From Uloborus plumipes (Eukaryota; Arthropoda; Arachnida; Araneae; Uloboridae): 64,000 nt of DNA. Below, piece after piece: positions 47,371-57,953 of the stretch. Each line of letters starts with the position of its first letter. Within the stretch, counting starts at the first letter, position 1. The notes under the pieces were generated by a model. The model worked only from the letters and a program-made list of their open reading frames with translations, did no database searches and was not told the DNA's origin. The translations under genes and the position numbers were made by a program. The stretch is taken from assembly GCA_038373865.1 (NCBI GenBank), contig JAXGGA010001101.1, positions 1-64,000 on the forward strand, in the 5' to 3' direction.

Positions 47371-47670
47371 TAATTGAAGTTAAAAATCAACGTAAATAAA
47401 GCACAAATAAGGTAGAAAGTACAGCAAATAGCTATTTCAAGGCTACAATGGAGCCCCTTCCTCAGTGCAAGAAGCTCAGCAAACAACATGAAAGCTGTAA
47501 GAGAACTGAGCGCGAAGCACGTGGGCCCCGGTATTTATAACAAATGGGCCAGTGCGTATGAACTCACGGCGAGAGCGGGAAAACACCGACCAATCAGCGA
47601 TCAGCGAAACAGCCAGGAGAGCGAAGAAAAGGGGAAGACAGCAAAGGAAAGTAGGGGAAAGAAAAAAGCG
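47371..47670 (-). repeat. Inverted 3' segment of PLE2
   Basis: Reverse complement of the PLE2 3' non-coding end (about 50900-51200), joined to the truncated direct copy at GCG|CGGCCTC. It contains a minus-strand hammerhead-like core (CTGAGGA at 47465-47459, GAAA at 47438-47435). Confidence 0.9.
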
Positions 47671-48291
47671 CGGCCTCTTAAGCACCGTCTGAAAGAGCAT
47701 CAAAATTATGTTAAACATAAAGAACTAGCATGCTCTTCCATTGCTCAGCATTGTTGGACTTCTGGTCACTGCTTTGATTTTTCTTTGGCTAGAATTATTT
47801 GTAAATGTTCGTCAGTTTATGACCTCGATTTTTGGGAAGCTTACTATATTTGGAAAAATTCCCATTCTCTGGTGAATGATTTTTCCAGTGTTCCATTTTT
47901 CCCTGACATCTGGAAGCAATTTTTATAATTTCGTCTCCTAGTGTTTTCTCCCGCGCTTTTTTCTTTCGCCTACTTTCCTTTGCTGTCTTCCCCTTTTCTT
48001 CGCTCTCCTGGCTGTTTCGCTGATCGCTGATTGGTCGGTGTTTTCCCGCTCTCGCCGTGAGTTCATACGCACTGGCCCATTTGTTATAAATACCGGGGCC
48101 CACGTGCTTCGCGCTCAGTTCTCTTACAGCTTTCATGTTGTTTGCTGAGCTTCTTGCACTGAGGAAGGGGCTCCATTGTAGCCTTGAAATAGCTATTTGC
48201 TGTACTTTCTACCTTATTTGTGCTTTATTTACGTTGATTTTTATCTTCAATTATAGTTCAGCACAAAGCTTTTTTGATCATTTTTCATTTA
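47671..48291 (+). repeat. PLE2 direct repeat, upstream copy
   Basis: Begins inside the GIY-YIG coding region (RPLKHRLKEHQ) and ends in the 3' non-coding part. Matches 50619-51239 with a few substitutions. Confidence 0.9.
48140..48215 (+). ncRNA. Hammerhead-like ribozyme core (PLE2, upstream repeat)
   Basis: CTGAGGA at 48159-48165 (CUGANGA), stem II GGCT...AGCC, GAAA at 48186-48189. AUAG-CUAU follows as a minimal stem III, then U. TGC after the putative cleavage site can pair with GCA before CTGA (stem I). A fuller fit to a type I hammerhead than the PLE1 motif. Cleavage is untested. Confidence 0.55.
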
Positions 48292-48416
48292 ACTTTGGCT
48301 TAAACGGGCCTTTGGTCACTTTTTCGAATTTTCTGAACTCATTATGTCGGAAATCAACAGGTTTTGTAGTCTTAGACTGAAAAAGTACAGGTTTTTGGAT
48401 CATTTGTCCTTTCTCT

Positions 48417-50876
48417 GTGGTTTGTAAACGTAGGAGAATAATTCCAAAGTTTATTTCGTTGAGTTGTAACCTTTCTTCCTCTCCTAAAATTAGCAAAGTG
48501 CTTTTTCGTTCTAAGTTGGCTCTGTTAAGAGCTATTATTCAGGAAACTCGGAAGAAAATTTCTAATATTGAAAATGAGTTGTTTTCTTTGCATCTAAAAC
48601 TTTCGAATTCTGACTTGGATTTTGATTCGGTTGATAGGAAAAGTTGGAATAGGGTTCTTCAGTCTACTTTTAAACATAGGACTACTCTTCAGAAAAAGTG
48701 GAAATCTCTTTGTGCTAATAATGTGGATCATTCGTCTGATGTTTTACCAAAGGTGAATCAGAATGCGGTCCTCAATCTTTCTTCTAAGCTCTTGAATTCG
48801 GATCAGCTCAATGCTCTCAAACTGAATAACAATTTTGCTTCTTCTTCAAAACCTTCATTTCCCAAATTGGTTGCTCCAATTGAGAAAGCCTTTAGATTTA
48901 GTGATCTTACTGCTTCTCAAAAGGATTCTATTAGGCATCTCATTGCCAATACTGTGGATTTTAATGCTAAATTGACTTCAAATACTTTCAGCAAGCATGC
49001 TAAGTTTTCGGTAAAAGGTTTATGTTCCGATCCTGATATAGTAGTCACTAAGGCTGACAAAGGAGGTTGCTAAGCTAAGTTTTCGGTAAAAGGTTTATGT
49101 TCCGATCCTGATATAGTAGTCACTAAGGCTGACAAAGGAGGTTGCTAAGCTAAGTTTTCGGTAAAAGGTTTATGTTCCGATCCTGATATAGTAGTCACTA
49201 AGGCTGACAAAGGAGGTTGCTAAGCTAAGTTTTCGGTAAAAGGTTTATGTTCCGATCCTGATATAGTAGTCACTAAGGCTGACAAAGGAGGTCAAGTTGT
49301 TATTCTGGACAAAAGCTCATATTTGGATAAATGTAAAGCTTTAATTGAAGTTGGTCCATATGTGACACTTCATAAAGACCCGAGTACTAAAGAGGTCAAC
49401 TTGATTAGAAACATTGTGAAGGCTTCTCCTATCATCAGTGATTCTTCAAAAAGGTGTTTGATTCCTTCTGTTGCACACTGTGCCCGATTTTATGCTTTAC
49501 CAAAGGTCCATAAACCAAACGTTCCTCTTAGGCCAATTGTTTCAAACATTGGCACAGCTTCTTACAAACTAGCTAAGCATTTAGTTTCCATTTTTTCTCC
49601 TCTTTTGTCCAGCAATTCTTTCACTGTTAAAAATTCCATTGACTTTGTTCAGAAGTTACGTTGCTTTAAGCCTCACGGCGTAACGATGGCTTCTTTTGAC
49701 GTGAAATCACTTTTCACTAATGTACCTGTTATTGGAGCACTGGATTGTCTCAAATTGAGACTCCAGGAACATCATTTTTCTAGTTTTGAGGTTGATGAGC
49801 TTATTTCTCTTACTCGTGCTTGTCTTGAGCAGAATACTTTTGTGTTTGATGGTGTTTACTATCGCATGTCCGAAGGTTTAGCGATGGGTAACCCTTTGAG
49901 CCCTATTTTAAGTGACATTTATATGCACTATTTTGAGGTAAAACTTTTTGAAACCATAAAGTTTCCGTTCTATGTTCGTTATGTTGACGATTGCTTTGTT
50001 TTGCTTGACCAAAACCAAGTTAATAATGAGCTTTTACTTTCCACTCTTAATTCTATCGATCCTTGCATCCAATTCACTATTGAAATGAAAATGGAAAGTT
50101 CTCTTTCATTCTTGGACGTTTTGATTACTAAAAGTAATAACGATTTTATGACTTCAGTGTATCGAAAGCCCTTTGCTGTTACACTACCTCCTCACAACTA
50201 CTCTTCTCATCCTCGAAACCAAAAGTTGGCCTCATTTAAGGCTTTTGTGTTTCGTGCCTTGAATATCTGTTCTTCATCCAGTTCTTTAAATACTGAGCTT
50301 TCTTATTTAAAAGCTGTGGCTCTTGATCGGGGTTACTCGCCCAAGATTATTGATTCTATATATAATAGGCTAATAAAGCCCTCTCATTCTAGCAAGGTTT
50401 CCGATTCTAAGGTTGGTTACACCATTGTTTTGCCTTTTTATCCAAAAATAAGTCATCAAGTTGCAAAGATTTTGAAAAAGTTTGGTTTCGATATTTCTTT
50501 CTCTCCTGTGAACAAAATTAAGTTTACAAACTTGAAGCATCCCATTGATTGCCAAAGCAACTGGGGCATTTATAGCATCTCTTGCAAATGCGGACTTAGC
50601 TATGTAGGCCAGACTAAGCGGCCTCTTAAGCACCGTCTGAAAGAGCATCAAAATTATGTTAAACATAAAGAACTAGCACGCTCTTCCATTGCTCAGCATT
50701 GTTGGACTTCTGGTCACTGCTTTGATTTTTCTTCGGCTAGAATTATTTGTAAATGTTCGTCAGTTTATGACCTCGATTTTTGGGAAGCTTACTATATTTG
50801 GAAAAATTCCCATTCTCTGGTGAATGATTTTTCCAGTGTTCCATTTTTCCCTGACATCTGGAAGCAATTTTTATAA
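48417..50876 (+). pseudogene. PLE2 reverse transcriptase / GIY-YIG ORF, broken
   Basis: One reading frame runs from the N-terminal part (48417-49073) to the RT and endonuclease part (up to 50876). It is cut by TAA at 49071, 49146 and 49221, each made at a junction of the 75-bp tandem array; a TGA at 48378 lies just upstream. Retained motifs: LPKVHKPNVPLRPIVS, FDVKSLFTNVP, GLAMGNPLSPILSDIY, catalytic YVDD (about 49981-49992) and GIY...SYVG with a CKC...H pattern (about 50565-50790). No ATG begins this frame locally. The RT half looks intact, so the array may be the main lesion. Confidence 0.88.
48999..49292 (+). repeat. 75-bp tandem array inside PLE2 ORF (3.9 copies)
   Basis: The unit begins GCTAAGTTTTCGG at 48999, 49074, 49149 and 49224, with essentially identical copies. 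75 is a multiple of three, so frame is kept, but TTGCTAAGC at each junction creates TAA. Confidence 0.95.
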
Positions 50877-51238
50877 TTTCGTCTTCTAGTGTTTTCTCCC
50901 GCGCTTTTTTCTTTCCCCTACTTTCCTTTGCTGTCTTCCCCTTTTCTTCGCTCTCCTGGCTGTTTCGCTGATCTCTGATTGGTCGGTGTTTTCCCGCTCT
51001 CGCCGTGAGTTCATACGCACTGGCCCATTTGTTATAAATACCGGGGCCCACGTGCTTCGCGCTCAATTCTCTTATAGCTTTCATGTTGTTTGCTGAGCTT
51101 CTTGCACTGAGGAAGGGGCTCCATTGTAGCCTTGAAATAGCTATTTGCTGTACTTTCTACCTTATTTGTGCTTTATTTACGTTGATTTTTAACTTCAATT
51201 ATAGTTCAGCACAAAGCTTTTTTTGATCATTTTTCATT
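50619..51238 (+). repeat. PLE2 direct repeat, downstream copy
   Basis: 3' end of the coding region and 3' non-coding part, equivalent to 47671-48291. Contains a second hammerhead-like core (CTGAGGA at 51107-51113). Confidence 0.9.
51088..51165 (+). ncRNA. Hammerhead-like ribozyme core (PLE2, downstream repeat)
   Basis: CTGAGGA 51107-51113, stem II GGCT/AGCC, GAAA, ATAGCTAT; same as the copy 2948 bp upstream. Confidence 0.55.
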
Positions 51239-53711
51239 TACTAAGTTATCTTGCTTGTGATGGTCTAAAACGTAGTAAACAAACATGAATATGTTTAAAG
51301 TGAGCTGGCATGAGCTTATAGATTTGTCAGGTTCACCCCCTCACCCCTCCCCCCCCCGCACAACCACTCTTTTTTAATTCAAAACTGTTCAAAATGTTAA
51401 AAAAACTCTTTGATACAAAAATGAATAGTAAACTTAAAGTTGGTAAATGGGTTTCCTTATAACTAGACGAAGTATTCCCTCCTCCACCCAAATATACCAT
51501 TAACGCTGTACTATTATGACATCTAACCTGGGGATTGAATTGACTATTATTTTTACTCTAGGTAAGTGCATTAACTTGTAAATTGGTCAGCTCCCCCTCC
51601 CTTCCTTCCCGACCCAACCATTTTTCCCCCAAACTGTTTCAAATGCTAAAAAAAAAACATTTTTGATACAAAATGAACAGTAAACTTATTTAAAGTTGGT
51701 AAATGGGTTTCCTTATAACAAGGCAAAGTAAAACCCTTCCCCCACCCAAATATGCCATTAACGCTACACTAATATGACGTCTCATCTGGTGATTGATTTG
51801 AGGATTAATTTCCCCCTAGGTATATATTGTTTTTCAGACGAAGTGTTTCTTTTTTCAATCCGACCTTCACAAAGTGTACTTCCATTCAATATCTGAATTT
51901 AAACTTATGATTCATTTCATCCCCTCCGCCAGCACCAATCTTCAACTTTGGACGAAGAAAAGAAACGGTTCCCCCCAAGATCATAGCAAACAGCAAAATA
52001 GCACTGTTTCCCCTTGTTCTCATAATGTTTTTCCATTATTTTAACACAAAACTGAAAAGAAATCAAAATATCAGGTTATATGTCAGTCCCCATCACTGCC
52101 TTTCCTTTCTCTTATTGGACAAAGCTCATGAGCTAATAGGAAAGAGTAACAAACTGAAACACTACCAGACATCAGTAGAGACTAAGGCTTTGAAATGGGG
52201 TTAGGCGGGATGATAAAAAAATAAGAGTTTGGAGCGGGAAGGTAGGAAAAGGGGAGGAGCAATCTGTACAGAAGTTGAACAACATGAGAGGTTATGATCA
52301 AAAAAGCAGTGTTTGTTTAATATATGTATATAGATATATCTTGCTGCATTACTTTCCTTTACAACAAAATGAAAAAGAACACAAACAATTACAAAAATTA
52401 AATAACAGCTGCATACTAGATACTGTGGAAAAATAGTTATGGGGACACAGACATATGATCTGATATTTTGATTTATTTTCAGTTTTGTGCGTAAAGAATA
52501 GAAAAAACGATGAGAAACAGTGCTTTTTTGCTGTTTGCTATGATCTTGGGGCGACCCATTTCTTTCCTCCCTTCAAAATTGACGATTGGTGCTGGGGTAG
52601 GAGATTAAATGAATCATAAAGTTAAATTTCAGATATTGAATGGAAGTACACTTTGAAGTTCGGATCGAAAAGAAACATTTCGTCTGGAAAACAATAGATA
52701 CGAGTATACCTAGGGTGAAAATAATCCTCAATTCAATCCCGAGGTTAGATGTCATGTTTTTTTTTTTAGCATTTGAAACAGTTTGGAGGAAAAAATGGTT
52801 GGGTCGGGAAGGAAGGGAGGGGGAGCTGACCAATTTACAAGTTAATGCACTTACCTAGAGTAAAAATAATAGTCAATTCAATCCCCAGGTTAGATGTCAT
52901 AATAGTACAGCGTTAATGGTATATTTGGGTGGAGGAGGGAATACTTCGTCTAGTTATAAGGAAACCCATTTACCAACTTTAAATAAGTTTACTATTCATT
53001 TTGTATCAAAGAGTTTTATAACATTTTGAACAGTTTTGAATTAAAAAAGAGTGGTTGTGCTGGGGGGGGGGAGGGGGGGGGTGAACCTGACAAATCTATA
53101 AGCTCATGCCAGCTCACTTTAAACATATTCATGTTTGTTTACTACGTTTTAGACCATCACAAGCAAGTTAACTTAGTATTTAAATAAATAGAATCTAAAA
53201 AATATCATTTTTTTCCTATACAGTTTTATTCAAAAATTCAAAAAAATATGATCCCATTGAGATCCCAATCTAAAAATTTGTACAAACATAGATAAAATAC
53301 ACAAGAATTTTTGAGAATTTTTTGAGAAAAATTCATTATGTTTTTCTAGAAATTTAAATTTGAATGTTAAATTTCATTTTTTGAAAAAGAAAATTTTTAT
53401 CAAATTAGTCATGTTGCACATCAGATTAAGCGGCAACTAACGTACTTTAAAATGAAATTTACCAAATCGTTCTATCTGTATTTGGTGCCGAGTTATGGTC
53501 CCTTTTATGTTCCCTTATCCATGGAAAAACGAGGGTTTTTCCAAAGTTCAAAGTCTCATAAATCAAAAAATAATAGAGATAAAAATCTAAAAATTGAGAC
53601 TTTTAATTACCTCAAGGGGTACAATTGATGAGCCAAATGTGAAAGAAATACAAAAATATAAGGTAAAATTTTTCTCAGATTTTGGATCACTTGACGTGGA
53701 ATGACCCTGAA

Positions 53712-54239
53712 GTCCTTCTCAAAACTCTATTGAGGTACCATTTTTTTATGCAATGCTCTTTAAAAAAACCACATTGGAAAGGTTTTTTTTTTTTTTTTAC
53801 ATTAAAATGAATGGCCACCCCTTTGTGAAAAAAAAAATGGGGATAGACTTCACAATTTTTAACATTTCTAGATCATTTCAATACAATGTGTGCATTTACA
53901 AAATTATGAAGTTAAGCTCCCCCCTCCCAAATGTATAGCTCCAGTATGTTGGGAAGGATTTCGAGTTCGGGGGTGAGGAGGGGCTCCGTTATTTGGGAGA
54001 TCGGTGGAAGGGGGTGTCTACCACCTGTTTGTGGGAAATGAATGTATTTACATATAAGTGGCAGTGGTTTTTGTTGCTTTTTGGTATAATTTACATTGTG
54101 TTATCCCTTTGACACCCCTCCCCCCAGAAAAATTCGAAATAACGGGCCTGCGTCTGTGATTAAAAACTTTAATGTTGTCTGCATGTTAAAAAAAATAAAT
54201 CAAGAGAAGTTTCTTGAAAAGTATATTTGATACTATATC
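53712..54239. other. Right flank of FB2 with hAT MITE remnant
   Basis: AT-rich with C runs. The segment about 53985-54150 ends ATTCGAAATAACGGGCCTG and contains ATGTATTTACATATAAGTGG, matching MITE family M1; its other end is degraded. Confidence 0.55.
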
Positions 54240-54720
54240 TTTTAAGTTAGCTGTTTTCATAGGAAGCCACTCGCAATCGATTCCTCCCGAAATGCACATT
54301 TGTTTATTTATTCCGTTATCCAGGAATTCGGAACAGTTTCGCTTATCCTTTTCTAGCGGATTGTGTTGTGGCGGAGAAACGGGATCAAAGGCCACATGCA
54401 CACATCTTATCTCCTCTGTGAGCCGCGATTGTTTTAGATTCTGGCAACCCCTTTTCTCTCTCTCTCGCTGTTCCTCTTTCGGAGTTCTGTTTGCAAATTC
54501 TGCCCCGCGCTGAAAGAGCGCAGAAAGAAACACTTTGCGGTTTTATTTCCGGTTTCGTTCGACACTTAAGGAATCATCCGATCAGAAGTGTGTCTAGAAC
54601 TTGTTGTGCAACAATAACTTGTATTGCAACTGTACACTTTCCCGGTGCTCAACTTGAGAGTAGCTCATCTCGAAAAGTAAACGAAAATGCTCAAAGAATT
54701 TTCATCGGTATTTTACAAAA
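54240..54720 (+). promoter_or_regulatory. GC-richer, CpG-bearing intronic stretch, possible promoter or enhancer
   Basis: Unlike its surroundings it is not repetitive in this window, is richer in G+C and CpG, and includes a (TC)n tract near 54455. Open frames on both strands show no domain. It could be a distal promoter with a non-coding first exon for the alternative Myo18 transcript, or an enhancer. This is inference only. Confidence 0.3.
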
Positions 54721-54739
54721 TAAATAAATAAAAGCCAAG

Positions 54740-57479
54740 AGAGAGAGAGAGAGCTGTTAATATGAAATTCATTTCCTCTAAAACTATCGTTTTTCAAGAC
54801 CTACATGTCATTACTGTGTGACAGTTGCCTGTTTTCACAACGCCGGCCCCCCTTAAATAATTTTCCACCTCCGCTACTCCACGATACTTCATAAGACAAA
54901 GTTTTGCTCTTTATTAATGAAAAACCTTCTTGATCAACTGATTTAGCGAGTATTTCTGTTGTATATTATACTGCATAGCTGAAGGAATCCTTTTGTTACT
55001 GTTTTCTAATATTCTACTTTAACTCAATCATGTTCAACGCAGGGAAGATTCGTGAGAAATGGGAAGGCTGGAGCAGAACTCTGCATTTATGCAGAAATAA
55101 AATGTGAAACGTTATTTCTGGCTTATATAGGTGTAGCAGATTTCGACTGTTGCTGCTACATCTACTGAGCAAGCTAGAAATATTTTTATGTCTTTTCTCC
55201 ATAAATGCAGCGCTGTCCCACTTCACCTCTTCCGAGTGTGCCCTATAGTAACCAGGGACGCCCCGAACTAAAATTTTAGGAAGGGTTAAAATGATCAATT
55301 TGCCGAGTGAAATTCTATTTTACCGAATGCTTAAGTACAATCATGCACACATGTCGTATACATAACATTTAATGAGGAAAAACGTTAGGTATCTTTAAAA
55401 AAAGGAACAATTTTAAAAATTAAAAACGACAGCAATCACAATGTTGCATTTTTATCTTCAAATTGCCGAACAAGGACATTTTTGGGAGGTCACAGTGACC
55501 TACCATACATTGCTCCTGAAAGAAACAAACATTCTTCTCAAGCAGTTTCAATTCTTTGGTCTGCTTACTTACTGACTTTATGTTCTTAGCACCTGTACCC
55601 AATGTAGCGAGCTTGATCTCACGCCAATCTTGGCTTCAGTATGTCTGCAAGACACTTCTAATTTGCGATCTACATAGAGGCAATGGAATGCAGATACTTT
55701 AGTTTATACACTTATATCGCAATTTTTAAAATGTGTGCAAATAGCAATAGCGTGATGGAAGCAGTTAGACATGTCGGCATAAGAGCGACCAGACGGGTCT
55801 ATAAATGTAGTTTGTAAATGTAAACTCTTTCTGGAAAAATGTTTGTAACTTACTTTTTCACCGGAAAGACGCTGTATCATTCGTTCTTTTGTTTTGTTTT
55901 ATTTATTTTTTTATTTGATTAAGCACAACATTTTTTAGCTCTTTAATTGCAAGGTTATGTTTATTTAAATCAACAGTATCTCGATTTATGAAAGTAAAGT
56001 CTGTCCTTATATCTGCTAAATTTCAAAGTTTCCTGGGGGGGAGAGCAGAGAGTCTACTCAGTGCATAATATTTAATTGAACAAGACAAAAACAATGAAAT
56101 ACACTTTCAGTACACTGCGTTCTGAGCTAGGACTGCTTTTTCTTCCTAACCCCTCCCGACTTCCTAAAATGACAGGCCTGGATGCTAATTTGATCTTTGT
56201 TAAACTTATTGAATACGACATAACATGCATATTTTTGTAGTCCTTTTAGATACTTCACAAAACATATATAAAATAGCCATCCCCATATTTCTTTTATTTT
56301 TTCTGCAGCTTTACATTCTTCTGTAGGTAGCCACGGCAACACAACGTGGTGCTTGTTTTGGATATAGGATATGATATACCTTCTCCCCTTTTCACATCGT
56401 ATCTCTTATGCTGTTTATTTTAGAGGAAAACTGCACTTATCTATATAATTCTATATGCTCATGCCATGCTTATTGCGTCCAGTTGGAAAAAATAGGGAAA
56501 ATCTCTCATAGGGCAACTCAATGAGCTTTGAGTCCAAACGTCAAAATAACCACTCCATCTTTTCGTTTTTCAAAGCAATAAATTCAACCCTGGAAATAAA
56601 TCGAATAACAACTGATTTCAAGTCGCATACATTGCCGTAGAGCCACAAGTCTGTTGTGTCACTATTATTGTGAATTGAAAAATTTCAACGTACAATATAT
56701 GTACAGTTCGATGCAAGGTATTAGATTCTTTCTACACGTGTCTAAAATAAATAGTACCTGTAATAATGACCAGGATCCTAAAACTCCTGGGCGACTAGTT
56801 ATCTAGGCAACTAATTCTTTCAAAACAAGAATCTTTTAGAAGTCATGTTGCACTGAATTTTCCTATGAAATTCGGGAGAAATCTCCTCCTTTGAGAAATA
56901 ATTTATATCTGAATCCAAAAACATTTTCTAGTCTCCTCAGATTTTACAATTTTTGTCGGTGTCTGATTTGTGAGATTAGGGGTTTTTAAAAATTATGATA
57001 TTCATTTTCGTTTGTTTGTCTGTTTATTATTATTTTTTAAATTTTATACATTTAGAATTAGACACTGAAACGAAATTATTTTTTACACGATTTATTTAGT
57101 GTCGGATCTTGGGTGGAGCCTGCCGCCACCCTTGCCCCGTATGGTAGCTTTTTTTGGGGGGGGGGGGATCATCTCCCTATTTCTGCGGGTCCCCCCCCCC
57201 CCCATTGAAACTCAATGTGAAAACTTGAAGAAAGATGGGTAGAAATGGCAGTTTTAAGTTTTGCCCCGTCTCAGAAAAGTCGTTCTTCTGGCCCTGAATT
57301 TAGTTTTTTGAATAGTTCATTTTAAAGTGTACTCCCGACAAATCAATGTGATGCAGTTTTAAGTAACTGAGTTAAGTACTAGAAAAAAAAACTTTCTTAC
57401 TCCAGTTTTCAGTGTTCAAAATACTCAGAAATAATGTACTTTCGTCGATGACTGTTTGTTTCCTTTTAGCGCCAACGAG
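54740..57479 (+). other. Intronic stretch with repeats, no gene seen
   Basis: Contains a GA microsatellite (about 54738-54755), repeat R2 copy 2 (55243-55510), an M1-like end (about 56130-56180) and a long G run followed by a long C run (about 57150-57205) able to form a hairpin. No exon recognised. Confidence 0.5.
55243..55510 (+). repeat. Interspersed repeat family R2, copy 2
   Basis: Starts AACCAGGGACGCCCC, ends with GGTCACAGTGACC at 55488-55500. Same order as 21926-22200. Confidence 0.6.
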
Positions 57480-57953
57480 CGATAACGTTTCGAGAACGGC
57501 TGCCCGCATCTCTCTCAAAATAGTCGAGATCTCCGTTTTGTTATTTGGAGCTCTTCCAGCGGGGAACCTCCGTCTCAGCAACTTCGAGTTCCTTTTCCTA
57601 TTGCCCCTTTCCTCAGCTGTCTATTCGTCAAGGAAAGCCGCACTAACACGCTTCTCCATCCCGCTTAATATTCCCGTCTGCATCACCCGTTTCTGCGCTC
57701 TCGTCGCGAAAGGACGTTTATTTATCTGTCGCGATGTCGTAGCACTGAAGAGAATAATATGAAAGCACTTGTCGGCGGCTTAATCTTCCCGGGAAAAATG
57801 AAAGTGCGCCGGGAACGATTACCGACAGGGACATCCCTCTCACTCTGCGCTCCTTTTAGCCTCTGTCCTCATGTTGTGGGCGTCATCTGGCAGGTGTAAG
57901 TGTCTCCATATTTTCCGACTCGAGGAGTTTTCCTTGGCCGGCACCCAGAAATT
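57480..57953 (+). promoter_or_regulatory. Myo18a: Candidate promoter / 5' UTR of motor-less Myo18 isoform
   Basis: About 470 bp, CpG- and GC-richer than the intron around it, directly upstream of the ATG at 57954. An in-frame TAA at 57897-57899 separates it from the ORF. Two E-boxes (CATCTG 57884-57889, CAGGTG 57891-57896) lie 60-70 nt before the ATG. A strong donor-like GTAAGT at 57896-57901 and an acceptor-like CCCAG at 57944-57948 suggest a short 5' UTR intron is also possible. Joining exon 19 to that CAG would be out of frame, which favours an independent start. Confidence 0.45.

Larger units (their letters stand above)
47371..51238 (+). mobile_element. Penelope-like element PLE2 (composite, inactivated)
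   Basis: Same architecture as PLE1 from a different family: inverted 3' segment (47371-47670), 5'-truncated direct copy (47671 to about 48291), coding region, and a second 3' copy (about 50619-51239; offset 2948 bp). 14-bp target duplications. It is inserted in the left arm of FB2. The ORF at 47488-47928 is an artefact of fusing inverted and direct pieces. Confidence 0.92.
46836..53707. mobile_element. Fold-back DNA element FB2, interrupted by PLE2
   Basis: Ends GGGTCATTCCATGTCAAG and CTTGACGTGGAATGACCC, flanked by TGAA (46832-46835, 53708-53711). The left arm is 46836-47370 plus 51253 to about 52093; the right arm about 52440-53707. Without PLE2 the element is about 2.99 kb. Its size, 4-bp duplication and ATTCCA-type terminus parallel FB1. 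An internal segment of the left arm is duplicated (near 51430-51560 and 51660-51800) and partly missing on the right. No transposase is seen. Confidence 0.86.

Noticed and set aside
47488..47928. 146-codon ORF ending in a GIY-YIG-like segment
   Set aside because: It is a chance fusion across the junction (47670/47671) between the inverted and direct pieces of PLE2.
48378..49292. Stops in the PLE2 ORF as a spliced intron
   Set aside because: No suitable GT-AG pair; the stops come from tandem-unit junctions.
39957..53707. Palindromes as pure assembly artefacts
   Set aside because: The arms carry independent substitutions, a private MITE and PLE, and short target duplications at the outer ends; an assembly inversion would not create these.
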